This document shows, piece by piece, positions 24,194 through 33,617 of a DNA stretch of 64,000 nucleotides (positions are counted from its first letter, which is position 1; every line of letters begins with the position of its first letter). The notes beneath the pieces are model-generated. The model saw nothing but the letters and a program-made list of their open reading frames with translations. It was not told where the DNA came from and made no database searches. The DNA is taken from positions 19,163 to 83,162 of the forward strand of contig JAAVDM010000051.1 of the NCBI GenBank assembly GCA_014801815.1, read 5' to 3'. This stretch comes from Bacteroides sp. (GTDB taxonomy: Bacteria; Bacteroidota; Bacteroidia; Bacteroidales; Muribaculaceae). The translations under genes and the position numbers were made by a program.

Positions 24194-26575
24194 TCAGCGA
24201 AGTATGCGTGGAGCCTGCAGCAGAACACCCAAATTGACACCAAAATTCCAGTTGCCGGCAGGTGAGGAAAGATAGTTACCGTAAAGGGCGAGACTACCGA
24301 ACGAGAAATTGTAGACGGCCGCAAGCTCACCTATGAACTGGGGATTACGGAACCAACCGGAATGATAAGCCATATCATTGGCACCTGATACAACCTTACG
24401 TATAGGAACATAGCCATAGAAGTCTCCACGCAGCTGAAGGCGCTGTATCGGTGACCACACCGGTATGACACCCATACCCAGATAATTATCTGCACGGAAA
24501 GCCGGATTAAAATAGTTACGTGTCGAGGGTGTAGGAGCGAAACTTGCAGCATGTATCAATGTGGCGGTATAATGCTGGTTAAGATGCTGTAATGTCAGCA
24601 GACCACAGGCAGACGCACCGAGGTTTAAATTCTTAATAAGCGGAAAAAATTGTTTCCATTCCACCTGTGCCGAAGCACGATAACGATAATCGTATGCATC
24701 CGACTGTTCGGAACGCGGTATGTCGCCATCGATATAGCGGTCACCTTCATGTGAGAGTTGCAGGTTGGCTTTCATATTACGTCCCTGATTGGGATACATA
24801 ATATCATTGAGCGTGTTGTATTCGTAGCCCACCTCAAAAGCAGCCACACAGTAACGGCTACGGTCTTTCTCACGGTTGGTATAATTGGTTACACCTATCG
24901 AGTAGTATTTGTCTTCCAGCCAACCATAAGCGGCACGCACATAACCTATCGAAGGCATTCCAAGTGACCAGCTGTAACCAAGACGGAAGAATGTCTCATT
25001 GTCGGTAATGAATGACGGAGTTGAACTCTGGTAGAACAACAGCTCGCTGTCATAGTACTTCTGCCGGCTGGCGACAAAATCGAAACGCAGCATGGACGGC
25101 ACATTAGTGCGAAGCGCAAATTTGGCACTTGCCATACCGGCATAATAAGTCTGTCCTACCCAGCCGCGCAGGTCAACATCAAGCGAGTTGAAACTAAGTG
25201 TGTGATAACCCAAGTCGATGTAAAGCTGACTCTGTGTGGAAGTGGTTATCCAGCCGCCCACTCCTATCTTCCAAGGGTTCTTAATACTGGCTTCAAGCAA
25301 CAGTGTGTTGTTTCCGTCTTCACCGAAGCGTGCCTGCGGCCACAGGTTTTCGAGTTTACCGGACGTCACAGCCCGATAGTAGGAGTCCTGTACCTGATTT
25401 ATATCTATTTTCTCATCAGGTTCGGGCTGGAACAGTGTAGTCAGATAATGACTCTGCGAGGGTGTGGCACCGGTCACCTCAACCTTATCGAAAGTCAGCG
25501 CAGGAGTCTTGGCGGCATAACTCTTACGGCGTTCGGTCACTTCGCTAAGAGGACGTCGGGCAGGCAGACGTTTCTTTATGGAGTCAACCATTGCCAGACC
25601 GGTGCGGTAGCCTATCTCATATATCTGCTGAGACTGTTCGAAATCAAGCACTCCGAACTGAAGCACCGGCACATCTATCTTCACACCTTCAGCGGCAGGT
25701 AGGTCGTAGTTATTGTTCTGGATTATCATATCCGACAACTGCGAATAGATATTATTCGGCTTAGGTTTACCGTCAGGTTTGGAAACCGCCACACCTATTA
25801 TGAAGTCCGGATTGAAATCCTCACGCATCACATCAACCGGAAAATTGTCGTAGATACCGCCGTCATACACCAGCACGCCGTTCATCTCAATGGGTTTAAA
25901 CACCAAGGGAAAACTCATGGAAGCACGTACGGCATCGCCCAACGAACCGTCATGACACACAATCTTATGCTTATGATACACATCGGAACATACGCACCGG
26001 AAGGGTACAAAAAGATTGTTGAAGTTTTCGGCGCATTGCTTTGTGTAAGGTGCATACAGGCGCAAAAACTCGATATTCATCGGTATCGGACTGACAAGAT
26101 GAGCCGGTATCAGCTGGCCGGCTATATTTTTTGACGCAGTGCTGTCACGCAGATTCAGATTGATTTCCACCCACTGTGGAGTAGGTTCGGGAGCCGTCAG
26201 CAGCGAAATCTCTTTAGGATTGATGATACCGGTGCTCCAATAATGAAAATCAGGCTGGGTAAAGAGATGCAACATCTGTTCCGGATTCCAACCGCAGGCA
26301 TAGAGACTGCCCACTATGGCACCTGCCGATGTACCGGTCACATAGTCAATAGGAATATCATTATCTTCAAGAGCCTTTATAACACCGATGTGGGCCACAC
26401 CTTTGGCGCCGCCGCCGCTTAGCACAAGACCCACACGCTGCCCCTTAGACGCTGCAGGTGCGCTTCCGGCAGGAGATGTCGACGTGTTATCGGCGGCATT
26501 TCCGTACACACATCCGCACAGCAGAGTCATTGCAGCCAGCAAGTGTCGCTTCAGCTCTCTGTTCAGTAATTTCAT
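24194..26575 (-). CDS. patatin-like phospholipase with C-terminal outer-membrane barrel
   Basis: The 793-residue protein has a signal peptide (about 1-27), a patatin domain (about 47-330) and a long beta-rich C-terminal part. The oxyanion SGGGAKG is at 53-59, the nucleophile Ser83 lies in GTSAGA, and the catalytic Asp is in YDGGIYDNFP. A POTRA-like segment (about 360-430) and an outer-membrane barrel of about 350 residues with alternating aromatic strands follow, the architecture of Pseudomonas PlpD-type V secretion proteins and Bacteroidota homologues. It likely hydrolyses lipids at the cell surface or periplasm. It starts 35 nt after serB on the same strand. Confidence 0.92.
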   Translation of the reverse strand: MKLLNRELKRHLLAAMTLLCGCVYGNAADNTSTSPAGSAPAASKGQRVGLVLSGGGAKGVAHIGVIKALEDNDIPIDYVTGTSAGAIVGSLYACGWNPEQMLHLFTQPDFHYWSTGIINPKEISLLTAPEPTPQWVEINLNLRDSTASKNIAGQLIPAHLVSPIPMNIEFLRLYAPYTKQCAENFNNLFVPFRCVCSDVYHKHKIVCHDGSLGDAVRASMSFPLVFKPIEMNGVLVYDGGIYDNFPVDVMREDFNPDFIIGVAVSKPDGKPKPNNIYSQLSDMIIQNNNYDLPAAEGVKIDVPVLQFGVLDFEQSQQIYEIGYRTGLAMVDSIKKRLPARRPLSEVTERRKSYAAKTPALTFDKVEVTGATPSQSHYLTTLFQPEPDEKIDINQVQDSYYRAVTSGKLENLWPQARFGEDGNNTLLLEASIKNPWKIGVGGWITTSTQSQLYIDLGYHTLSFNSLDVDLRGWVGQTYYAGMASAKFALRTNVPSMLRFDFVASRQKYYDSELLFYQSSTPSFITDNETFFRLGYSWSLGMPSIGYVRAAYGWLEDKYYSIGVTNYTNREKDRSRYCVAAFEVGYEYNTLNDIMYPNQGRNMKANLQLSHEGDRYIDGDIPRSEQSDAYDYRYRASAQVEWKQFFPLIKNLNLGASACGLLTLQHLNQHYTATLIHAASFAPTPSTRNYFNPAFRADNYLGMGVIPVWSPIQRLQLRGDFYGYVPIRKVVSGANDMAYHSGWFRNPQFIGELAAVYNFSFGSLALYGNYLSSPAGNWNFGVNLGVLLQAPRILR

Positions 26576-26610
26576 AAATAATCAGTTTATTATGGATTAC
26601 AACCTCTCTC

Positions 26611-27867
26611 CTACTTACCGGCTTCGGTTATATACGAATCCTTAAAACCAAGGAAATACAGCACACCGTCGATACCGATGGTTGATATGCTCTGTTCGGC
26701 TTCTGCCTTGACTTTAGGTTTGGCATGGAAGGCTATACCCAGACCTGCCTCCGAAAGCATAGGCAGGTCATTGGCACCGTCGCCGACCGCTATGGTCTGT
26801 GCGATGTTTATACGCTCCACCTGAGCCAAAAGACGCAGCAGTTCCTTCTTGCGCTGACCGTCTACAATGTCACCGAGATAACGGCCTGTCAGCTTACCGT
26901 CGGGGCCGACTTCAAGTTCGTTGGCATAAACATAGTCAAAACCGAATTTCTGCTTCAGATACTCACCGAAATACGTAAAACCTCCTGAAAGTATAGCCGT
27001 CTTATAGCCTGAACGTTTAAGCACTTCCATAAGACGCTCCAGACCTTCGGTGATGGGCAGATGTTCGGCAATATCTTTCATCACCGACACATCAAGACCC
27101 TTCAGCAATGCCACACGCTCTGTGAAACTCTCGCGGAAGTCAATCTCACCACGCATGGCGCGGGCTGTGATTTCGCGTACCTGTTCACCGACACCGGCAC
27201 GATCGGCAAGTTCATCAATTACCTCTGTCCCAATCAGCGTAGAGTCCATATCGAAACATATCAGACGGCGGCTGCGACGGTAGATGGTGTCTTCCTGCAT
27301 CGAGATGTCAAAATCAAGTTCAGCAGCCGTGTGCATCAGTTGCTGCTGCATAACGGTACGATCTACAGGAGTGCCGCGCACTGAAAACTCTATACAGCTC
27401 TTCGTGGCCGGCTGTTCAGCCTCGTCAAGCGGCGGGCGGCCGGTAAGACGGCGTATGTTGTCGATATTAAGACCTTGTTCGGATATAATACGTGCTGTGG
27501 CCGAAATCTGTGCTGCCGTCAGCTTGCGTCCGAGTATGGTAATGACATAGCGGTTCTTACCCTGACGTGACACCCACTGCTCATAGTCCTGCTCGGAGAT
27601 AATACTGAACTGCACCTGCACTCCGAGGTCTTTGCTTTTGAACAGTATCTCTTTCAGTATCTCACCGCTACGGCTCGAATCGGTTTTGAACAGTATGCCC
27701 AGCGACATATTATGATGTATGTCGGCCTGACCCATATCAAGTATGGAGGCATCATGACGTGCCAGAACTTCGGTCAGGGCTGCCGTCACTCCGGTACGGT
27801 CGGGGCCTGATATATTTAATAATATGAGTTCGCGCTCACTCTGAGGCTGTGTGGAATCCTGTGACAT
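26611..27867 (-). CDS. serB: phosphoserine phosphatase with N-terminal ACT domains
   Basis: SerB dephosphorylates O-phosphoserine in the last step of serine synthesis. The HAD domain (about 200-410) has the nucleophile Asp206 and Asp208 in CFDMDSTLIGTEVIDELA, SGGFTYF, and VGDGANDLPML. The first 190 residues carry two ACT-like domains (LNISGPDRTGVTAAL, then YVITILGRKLTAAQISA), suggesting amino-acid control. Length 418 fits the long Bacteroidota form. It lies between the Sel1-repeat and patatin genes on the same strand. Confidence 0.94.
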   Translation of the reverse strand: MSQDSTQPQSERELILLNISGPDRTGVTAALTEVLARHDASILDMGQADIHHNMSLGILFKTDSSRSGEILKEILFKSKDLGVQVQFSIISEQDYEQWVSRQGKNRYVITILGRKLTAAQISATARIISEQGLNIDNIRRLTGRPPLDEAEQPATKSCIEFSVRGTPVDRTVMQQQLMHTAAELDFDISMQEDTIYRRSRRLICFDMDSTLIGTEVIDELADRAGVGEQVREITARAMRGEIDFRESFTERVALLKGLDVSVMKDIAEHLPITEGLERLMEVLKRSGYKTAILSGGFTYFGEYLKQKFGFDYVYANELEVGPDGKLTGRYLGDIVDGQRKKELLRLLAQVERINIAQTIAVGDGANDLPMLSEAGLGIAFHAKPKVKAEAEQSISTIGIDGVLYFLGFKDSYITEAGK

Positions 27868-27947
27868 GTCCGTGAAATTACATTTTCTTAATACCTGTCC
27901 GGCTGATGTGATTCAAAGCGCACGCCGCTATATACAGTCGGCTATAC

Positions 27948-28769
27948 TCACCCGCGGCTGCTTGTTTTCTTTTTTGTCCCTTTACTGGCCTTGCTCTTCT
28001 CACTCTTTGACTTTGAAGGTGTCTTAGCCTTGCGTGTACGGGAAGATTTCTCCTGCCTTGCCTTTGTAACAGCTGCTTCAGGACGCAGAGCGGCAGCCTG
28101 TTCGGCACTGTCAGCGTAGCCGACATCAGCCGCCATATTGAAATATTTGGCTGCTTTCACCACGTTACGCTCCACTCCCTTGCCATCACGCAGCATCGAG
28201 GCGTAGCGGTAGGCACCTTCCGGACTACCATGTTCGGCTGATCGCCAGTAATATTCGGCAGCTATACGGTTGTCCTGCAGCACACCCCAACCCTCTTCAA
28301 ACTGGCGTCCTATGTTGAGCATGGCCTTAGCGTTACCATTGGAAGCAGCTTTACGGAACCAATAAGCAGACTGCTCGTAATTCTGTTGAACGCCATAGCC
28401 ATCGCGGAACAGACAGCCTATATCGTACTGAGCTTCAGTGTTACCGGCCTCGGAAGCCTTACCCAGCCACCGCCATGCCTCGTTGAAGTCACGGTCTGTG
28501 CCTGTGCCGGTCTGATAGCAGATAGCCACCATACGCATAGCTTCGCTATCGCCTTCGTTGGCAGCCTTCAGATAACGTCCGTAATCGGAAGCGTTCACTA
28601 CCCTGTCATCGGGTTCAAGATTCTCTATCTTACTATAGTCTACGAAATTGGTGTATTGCGACAGATCCGGATTTTGGGCTCTGACCTCATCAGTATGCCA
28701 AAGCGGCAGTGCTGCCAGTGCCAGTATCGTCCGGCAACCGGCACGCATTATTTTATTTGTCTTTATCAT
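27948..28769 (-). CDS. Sel1-like repeat secreted protein with Lys/Ser-rich tail
   Basis: The 273-residue protein has a signal peptide (cleavage probably after VRAQ near residue 32) and about four or five Sel1 repeats between residues 62 and 215, with the pattern A...LG..Y..G.GV..d...A..W (for example AQYDIGCLFRDGYGVQQNYE). Such solenoids mediate protein-protein contacts. The last 40 residues are almost entirely Lys, Ser, Thr and Arg (KSKSEKSKASKGTKKK), an unusual histone-H1-like tail for an exported protein. Met8 is an alternative start. It is upstream of serB with an 80-nt gap. Confidence 0.82.
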   Translation of the reverse strand: MIKTNKIMRAGCRTILALAALPLWHTDEVRAQNPDLSQYTNFVDYSKIENLEPDDRVVNASDYGRYLKAANEGDSEAMRMVAICYQTGTGTDRDFNEAWRWLGKASEAGNTEAQYDIGCLFRDGYGVQQNYEQSAYWFRKAASNGNAKAMLNIGRQFEEGWGVLQDNRIAAEYYWRSAEHGSPEGAYRYASMLRDGKGVERNVVKAAKYFNMAADVGYADSAEQAAALRPEAAVTKARQEKSSRTRKAKTPSKSKSEKSKASKGTKKKTSSRG

Positions 28770-28898
28770 CGTCTTTCTTTTTTCTTTGCCACTGTCGGGC
28801 GATTTTATGGTGTCAGGGCCTTCTCGTTATTCCTTACTGTTACTGTTGCTTTTCAATATTCTCTTCGACCTGATAAGGGGGGCTGGAGCGAATTATGA

Positions 28899-28947
28899 CC
28901 GGACCCGGCCGGTCGTCTGTGTTCCGTCAGACGCGGGCCGGGTCCGG
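28899..28947 (-). terminator. GC-rich hairpin after the DUF349 gene
   Basis: CCGGACCCGGCC (28899-28910) and GGCCGGGTCCGG (28936-28947) are perfect 12-bp arms, with an inner CGTCTG/CAGACG stem. It lies 44 nt past the DUF349 stop on the minus strand. No T-tract; probably terminator or 3'-end stabiliser. Confidence 0.65.
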
Positions 28948-28990
28948 AAGATTTATCTTAACTCTTTATTTAGTGGCACCGGGCCGTAAA

Positions 28991-30901
28991 TTATTTCTCT
29001 TCGCGTGTAGCCTGAGCAGCCTCACGGTCCATAGTCTTAATCTTGGAAGTAAGGTCAGCTATATCCTCCTTGAGGCGGGCAATCCTACGCTCGAATTCGG
29101 CCACCATTGAGTTGCCGGCTTTTGACTTCACACTGAAAAAGCCGAGGTTATTCTCAAGAGTCTGGAGCTCACCTTTCTTGGTCTCTATGGAACGCATGAG
29201 TCTGTCACGCTCACTGAGCGGAGCGCTGTTGCGGTCAGAACGATTGCGGTCACCGCCACGATTGTCACGGCCACGACGGGATTCGCGACGCGGCTCACGA
29301 CGGTCGAGGCTCTCATAGAACTCATCGCACAGACCACGATATTCATTATAGATCTCGTCCATTACCTTATGAGGCACATAGCCGATGTTCTTCCACTCTT
29401 CCTGAAGTGCGCGTACAGCGGGAAGAGACTCGCGACGATTCTCATTCTCCAGCAGGGCACGCAGACGAGCTATAATGTCGCGCTTGGCTTCAAGGTTGGC
29501 ATTTTCTTCCTGATGACGGGCATTGAAAGTCTTCTTGCGCTCGCTGTAGAATTTATTGCAGGCAGCGTTGAAACGCTCCCAAAGCGCTTCGCCCTGCTTA
29601 CGGGCTATATGGCCTGTTTTTTTCCACTCAGCCTGCAGTTCAGCCATAGCCTCTACATTCTTACGGTCGGAAACATCGCTGAGAAGAGCCTCGGCGCGTT
29701 CTATAAGTTCACGCTTCTTGGCTACGTTGGCGGAGTTGTCCTCACGAGCCTGTTTGTAATACTCGGCCTTGCGGGCAAAGAAAGTGTCGCAAGCCTGACG
29801 GAAACGTGCGAACAGAGCTGTGTTGGTCTTGCGTGAAGCGAAACCGAGCTGACGCCAGCGTGTCTGTATATCCTTGACTGTGGCTGTAGCGGCGTCCCAT
29901 GCCTGATAGCCCTGCAGACTGTCGGGATTGATAGCCTCCACTTCGGCACACAGAGCCAGTTTGGCAGTTTCGTTGGCCTGTTCCTCAGCCTTACGGGTTT
30001 CGAAATAATCCTGATGGCGCTTGTTGATGATGGTCGAAGCTTTCTTGAACTGTTCCCATATCTCTTCGCGTACCTCCTTAGCTACCGGTCCGGTCTCACG
30101 CCATGCTTCATGCAGAGTCTGGAGTTTGCGGAAAGCAGCTATCACGTCAGATGCTTCGGTCAGCGCCTCGGCCTGTTCGATAAGGGCACGTTTGGCTTCG
30201 AGATTTTTCTTGAAATCAAGGTCACGCAGCTCTTTGTTCATCTTCAGACGGTCGAAGAAGAGTTCTTCCACCTGCTGGTAAGCCTTCCAGATTTCAGTTT
30301 CGTTGGTGGGAGGTACCTCACCGGTCTGACGGAACTCCTGTTGCAGTTCGTGGAACTTGCTGAAGTGCAGATTGATATTGTCTATGTCCTCGGCAAGTGT
30401 CTGCAGACGGGCCACGATGTCCTGTTTCTTCTTAAGATTGGCCTGACGGCGTTCAGCCTCCTCCTCCAGATATGCGTTGCGTTTCTCGCGGAAGGCGGAC
30501 AGTAATTCTTTCAGCTCGGTCTCCTTTGCGTCGGGAGTAGCCGAGAATGTCTCGGGAGCGTTGCCGGCTTCGACATACGCCGACAGTTCCTGATTGTCTT
30601 CGCGGTTACGTATCAGGAAGAAAGCCTTTTTGATAGCGGCCACCTCGCGGTTGGCATCGGCACGGTCATTGGCCACGATACCTCGCAGGGTCTCGATGAG
30701 TTCTTCTTTGGTCATGGAGTGAAGCTTACGCAGCGACTCGGGCTGCTCTTCGATATTGTCGATAGCTTCGTCGGCTGCCTCGGCCATGTCAAGAGCGGGC
30801 GATGTGGTTTCTACACATTCTTCTGCGACACACTCTTCTGCAGCGTTTTCGGCAGCGGGGGTCTGGATCTCTTCGGGAGTCCTCAGTTCGTTGTCAGTCA
30901 T
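28991..30901 (-). CDS. DUF349 repeat protein, long coiled-coil
   Basis: From MTDNELRTPEE the protein is 636 residues, mostly alpha-helical with several DUF349 repeats of about 70 residues (pattern W..IG...K...E.LW..F..A...F; for example AWRETGPVAKEVREEIWEQF and QWRRLG-like segments). The first 75 residues are acidic and the region around 560-590 is Arg/Asp-rich (RREPRRESRRGRDNRGGDRN), which may bind nucleic acid. DUF349 proteins are widespread in Bacteroidota and unassigned. The open frame extends 55 codons upstream over the intergenic region; I reject that start. It follows the cyclophilin gene. Confidence 0.85.
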   Translation of the reverse strand: MTDNELRTPEEIQTPAAENAAEECVAEECVETTSPALDMAEAADEAIDNIEEQPESLRKLHSMTKEELIETLRGIVANDRADANREVAAIKKAFFLIRNREDNQELSAYVEAGNAPETFSATPDAKETELKELLSAFREKRNAYLEEEAERRQANLKKKQDIVARLQTLAEDIDNINLHFSKFHELQQEFRQTGEVPPTNETEIWKAYQQVEELFFDRLKMNKELRDLDFKKNLEAKRALIEQAEALTEASDVIAAFRKLQTLHEAWRETGPVAKEVREEIWEQFKKASTIINKRHQDYFETRKAEEQANETAKLALCAEVEAINPDSLQGYQAWDAATATVKDIQTRWRQLGFASRKTNTALFARFRQACDTFFARKAEYYKQAREDNSANVAKKRELIERAEALLSDVSDRKNVEAMAELQAEWKKTGHIARKQGEALWERFNAACNKFYSERKKTFNARHQEENANLEAKRDIIARLRALLENENRRESLPAVRALQEEWKNIGYVPHKVMDEIYNEYRGLCDEFYESLDRREPRRESRRGRDNRGGDRNRSDRNSAPLSERDRLMRSIETKKGELQTLENNLGFFSVKSKAGNSMVAEFERRIARLKEDIADLTSKIKTMDREAAQATREEK

Positions 30902-31022
30902 ATCTGGGAGTTGGTTATGGCGCCCGCGTCCGGTTCGGACTCTCTCCGTGAGTCCTTCCGGCGGAACCACGCCGGCGCTTTGGGTCCTATTGGTTTGTTG
31001 TTCTGTTGTTTTAGGGTCACTC

Positions 31023-31868
31023 TTATTTATCGAGTAAAGTGGCCTTGATGATACGTACATCTTCATGCGGACGGTCTGAACTGTCAGTCTCGACCTGCTG
31101 TATGCGGTCGACCACGTCCATACCCTCTATCACCTGGCCGAAGACAGTGTAGGCACCGTCAAGATGGGGGGCACCGCCTTCGGTAGTGTAGACATCAATT
31201 ACCTCCTGCGGTATCGGCTCTACGGGAGCATTCTTCTCGGTCTCGGCTATCAGTTGCTGACGCAATGCCTCAAGAGCTTCCTTATCGCCGGCACGCTGCA
31301 GCATGTCTATCTCTTCCTGATGCTGCTGACACAGCTGACGAAAATAAGACTGCATCTGTGCCTGTGTCTGGCGCTGCTGCATTGCCTCCATCTCACGTTT
31401 ACTGTAGGGGCGTCCTGTGACAATGTAGAACTGCGAGCCGGACGAACGGCGTTCAGGATTGACGTTATCGCCTGTACGTGCTGCAGCCAGTGCGCCGCGA
31501 CGGTTGAAATGACGCGGATACTCTATCTCGGCCGGTATGGTATAATCGGGCGAACCGGCTCCGAGTCGCTGGCCCGGACGTGCCTCACGCGAATCGGGGT
31601 CACCTGTCTGCACCATGAAGTCCTTGATGACACGATGAAACAGCAGGCCGTCGTAATAGCCTTCTGTCACGAGCTTCACGAAGTTGTCACGATGCTGCGG
31701 TGTGTCGTCATAGAGAACTACCTTCACCGGCCCCTCAGTCGTAAGCAACTCGACTACGGGACCTTCCGCCTTGGGAGTTGGGGTTGTCATGTTGGGTGTG
31801 ACTTGTTGTGCCAGCCCGCTCATTACGGCGACAGCCAGCAGGGTAATTATTATAATTAATTGTCTCAT
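31023..31868 (-). CDS. cyclophilin-type peptidyl-prolyl cis-trans isomerase, exported
   Basis: The 281-residue protein (start MRQLIIIITLLAVAVMSGLA) has a signal peptide and a cyclophilin domain: FHRVIKDFMVQTGDP with the catalytic Arg, SGSQFYIVTGR with the substrate-binding Gln, and TVFGQVIEGMDVVD. A helical insert of about 70 residues rich in Gln (about 170-240, MEAMQQRQTQAQMQSYFRQL) interrupts the domain, as in many Bacteroidota cyclophilins. It assists proline isomerisation in periplasmic protein folding. The frame continues 39 codons upstream into the neighbouring gene and is rejected. Confidence 0.92.
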   Translation of the reverse strand: MRQLIIIITLLAVAVMSGLAQQVTPNMTTPTPKAEGPVVELLTTEGPVKVVLYDDTPQHRDNFVKLVTEGYYDGLLFHRVIKDFMVQTGDPDSREARPGQRLGAGSPDYTIPAEIEYPRHFNRRGALAAARTGDNVNPERRSSGSQFYIVTGRPYSKREMEAMQQRQTQAQMQSYFRQLCQQHQEEIDMLQRAGDKEALEALRQQLIAETEKNAPVEPIPQEVIDVYTTEGGAPHLDGAYTVFGQVIEGMDVVDRIQQVETDSSDRPHEDVRIIKATLLDK

Positions 31869-31911
31869 CGGTTCTTTCCTGACATGTATGCAGTTACGGA
31901 CGCCGGGCTTA

Positions 31912-32283
31912 TCACTGCGGACGTTCATAGATACGCTTATAGATGCGACGGAAGTTATCATCTCCGGCACGCAGTTCATCAGCACGCTCCATATAGTCAG
32001 GGCCCCAGATAGCTTCGAGCAGCGAACCTATGTAGCGACGTTCACGATCCTTGTCGATAGCGCCTTCTATAAGCTGAGGTATCCAGGGCTCATAGCGTTC
32101 GTAATCCATTGCACTCAGAAAACGCGCGCTGCTGGCCAGAAACTGTCCGGTCGTGTCGACTTTGCGCAGATTGGCGACAAGAGCGTCCATCTCCGCATCA
32201 CAGCTGGTGCTGTTGTTGACGATATACTCGTACGTTTCCATACCGTCAGTGTCGTTTTCCAATATCTTTTGTAGGTCGTTCAT
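31912..32283 (-). CDS. conserved small protein of unknown function
   Basis: From MNDLQKILENDTDGMETYEYI the protein is 123 residues, with no signal peptide, strongly charged, and helical in appearance (ERYEPWIPQLIEGAIDKDRERRYIGSLL). I do not recognise a named domain. It is the first gene of a likely three-gene minus-strand unit with cyclophilin (43-nt gap) and the DUF349 protein. A possible -7 box lies 24-31 nt upstream. Confidence 0.7.
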   Translation of the reverse strand: MNDLQKILENDTDGMETYEYIVNNSTSCDAEMDALVANLRKVDTTGQFLASSARFLSAMDYERYEPWIPQLIEGAIDKDRERRYIGSLLEAIWGPDYMERADELRAGDDNFRRIYKRIYERPQ

Positions 32284-32306
32284 TTTTGCGGTTAGATAAT
32301 AATCTG

Positions 32307-32314
32307 CAAATGTA
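32307..32314 (-). promoter_or_regulatory. putative -7 element for the small protein-cyclophilin-DUF349 unit
   Basis: CAAATGTA on the plus strand is TACATTTG on the minus strand, matching TAnnTTTG. No -33 TTG at the expected place. Confidence 0.45.
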
Positions 32315-32400
32315 GGCATATTTGGGAAATTATTAATGTTTTTCGGTTTATTTTTTTACTTCAGATACCCATATAACTTTAATATTCGTCCGTTTTTTAT

Positions 32401-32408
32401 TAATTTTG
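32401..32408 (+). promoter_or_regulatory. putative -7 element of the cytidylate-kinase-like gene
   Basis: TAATTTTG matches TAnnTTTG 83 nt upstream of the ATG at 32492, in a T-rich intergenic region. The -33 position is poor. Confidence 0.5.
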
Positions 32409-32491
32409 CACAGTTTTTCAGTCTGCACTGCCTTCTGCGGCACCTGAAAAGCCCTATCCTGTACTTAATGATTTTTCCTCTTAAAGAAGAT

Positions 32492-33130
32492 ATGGATATT
32501 CCGAAATTTGCCATTGTTGTAGGCCGTCAGTATGGTGCCGGCGCAAGGCGTATGGCCGCCGAGCTGGCCCGGCGTCTCGGGGCAGCTTATTATGACAAAG
32601 AGCTGCTTGACGAGGCCGCCCGGCGTCTGGGCTATCATCTGAGCCTGTTCTCTGCCGCCGACGAGCGTCGCCCCTCTATGCTACGCGGCATGTGGCTTCA
32701 TGGTTTCGGCATGGGCGGAGGTACTGACGCACTTTCAGGCGAGACTCTTTTTCAGGTACAGGCCGATGTGCTGCGGGACATTGCTGAACACGGAAACTGC
32801 GTAATCGTAGGCCGTGCCGCAGACTATGTACTGCGTCATCATCCGAAGCTGGTCAGCATATTCCTACATGCTCCGGCACAACATCGCGCCGCCAATATTG
32901 TGAGCCGAGGAGAATGTGATAACGTTACAGCCGCTACCGAAATAGCTCGCCGTCACGACCGGCGTCGTGAAGAATTCTATAATTATTTCACCGGTAGCCA
33001 CCGCTGGGGACGTGCCCATAACTATGACCTCACCCTCGATGCTTCACATTTTGACGCCGACGCCCTTACGGATTTCGTCATGAAGTATCTCGAAGCCCGA
33101 GGTATTCGACCGGCAGACGACAATAAATAA
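32492..33130 (+). CDS. cytidylate kinase-like family protein
   Basis: The 212-residue protein (start MDIPKFAIVVGRQYGAGARR) has the cytidylate-kinase-like P-loop variant GRQYGAGARRMAAELARRLG, followed by YYDKELLDEAARRLG, VIVGRAADYVL and a lid-like region with RRHDRRREEFYNYFTG. This Cmk-like family (PF13189) probably phosphorylates a nucleotide or other small molecule; its substrate is not established, and true cmk is probably elsewhere. The upstream 52 codons of the frame overlap the promoter and are rejected. rnpB follows 13 nt after the stop. Confidence 0.87.
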   Translation: MDIPKFAIVVGRQYGAGARRMAAELARRLGAAYYDKELLDEAARRLGYHLSLFSAADERRPSMLRGMWLHGFGMGGGTDALSGETLFQVQADVLRDIAEHGNCVIVGRAADYVLRHHPKLVSIFLHAPAQHRAANIVSRGECDNVTAATEIARRHDRRREEFYNYFTGSHRWGRAHNYDLTLDASHFDADALTDFVMKYLEARGIRPADDNK

Positions 33131-33143
33131 AATATCACATCAG

Positions 33144-33512
33144 GCAGAGGCGCGGTCTGTCGCTTGTCGTCATTATGTGCGGCAAGAGGAAAGTCCGGGC
33201 AACTCAGAGCAGCGTGTTTCCTAACAGGAAGCCGGGGGCGACTCCGGAGATAAGTGACAGAAAATAACCGCCGCAATACCTCAACGGATTGCGGTAAGGG
33301 TGAAAAGGCGGGGTAAAAGCCCACCGGCCCGGCTGGTGACAGTCGGGGCCGCACATCTCACGTGTTGCAAGGCCAAATATACCGGCAGTCAAGGATTGCT
33401 CGTCCATTGCCGGGGGGTAGGCTGCTTGAACCGGCTGGCAACAGTCGGTCTGGATAAATGACAGACACCGCCATGCGGCGGCACATAACCCGGCTTACAC
33501 CGCCTCTGCTTT
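33144..33512 (+). ncRNA. rnpB: RNase P RNA (bacterial class A)
   Basis: The ribozyme that matures tRNA 5' ends. The P1 helix is formed by GCAGAGGCG (33144-33152) and CGCCTCTGC (33501-33509). Conserved regions in order are GAGGAAAGTCCGGGC (about 33186), ACAGAAAATAACCGCC (about 33257), GGTAAGGGTGAAAAGG (about 33293), GGATAAATGACAGACA (about 33451) and AACCCGGCTTA near the 3' end. A T-run after P1 and a second hairpin follow. Ends are estimated to within a few bases. Open frames across this region are spurious. Confidence 0.95.
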
Positions 33513-33518
33513 TTTTTC

Positions 33519-33560
33519 ACAACGGTTCATATCCAAATGATATGAACCGTTGTTGTTTCT
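33519..33560 (+). terminator. hairpin terminator downstream of rnpB
   Basis: CAACGGTTCATATC (33520-33533) pairs with GATATGAACCGTTG (33539-33552) around a 5-nt loop, followed by TTGTTTCTT. Confidence 0.8.
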
Positions 33561-33617
33561 TATATATTCCTCTCTTTTCTTTCTATCTCTGGTTTTAAAT
33601 CTATTTATATTCCCACT

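Noticed and set aside
27878..28126. 82-codon minus-strand frame overlapping the Sel1 gene
   Set aside because: Out-of-frame reading of the Lys/Ser-rich tail; no independent support.
33022..33407. Minus-strand frames over RNase P RNA
   Set aside because: The region is a structured RNA with all conserved elements of class A RNase P.
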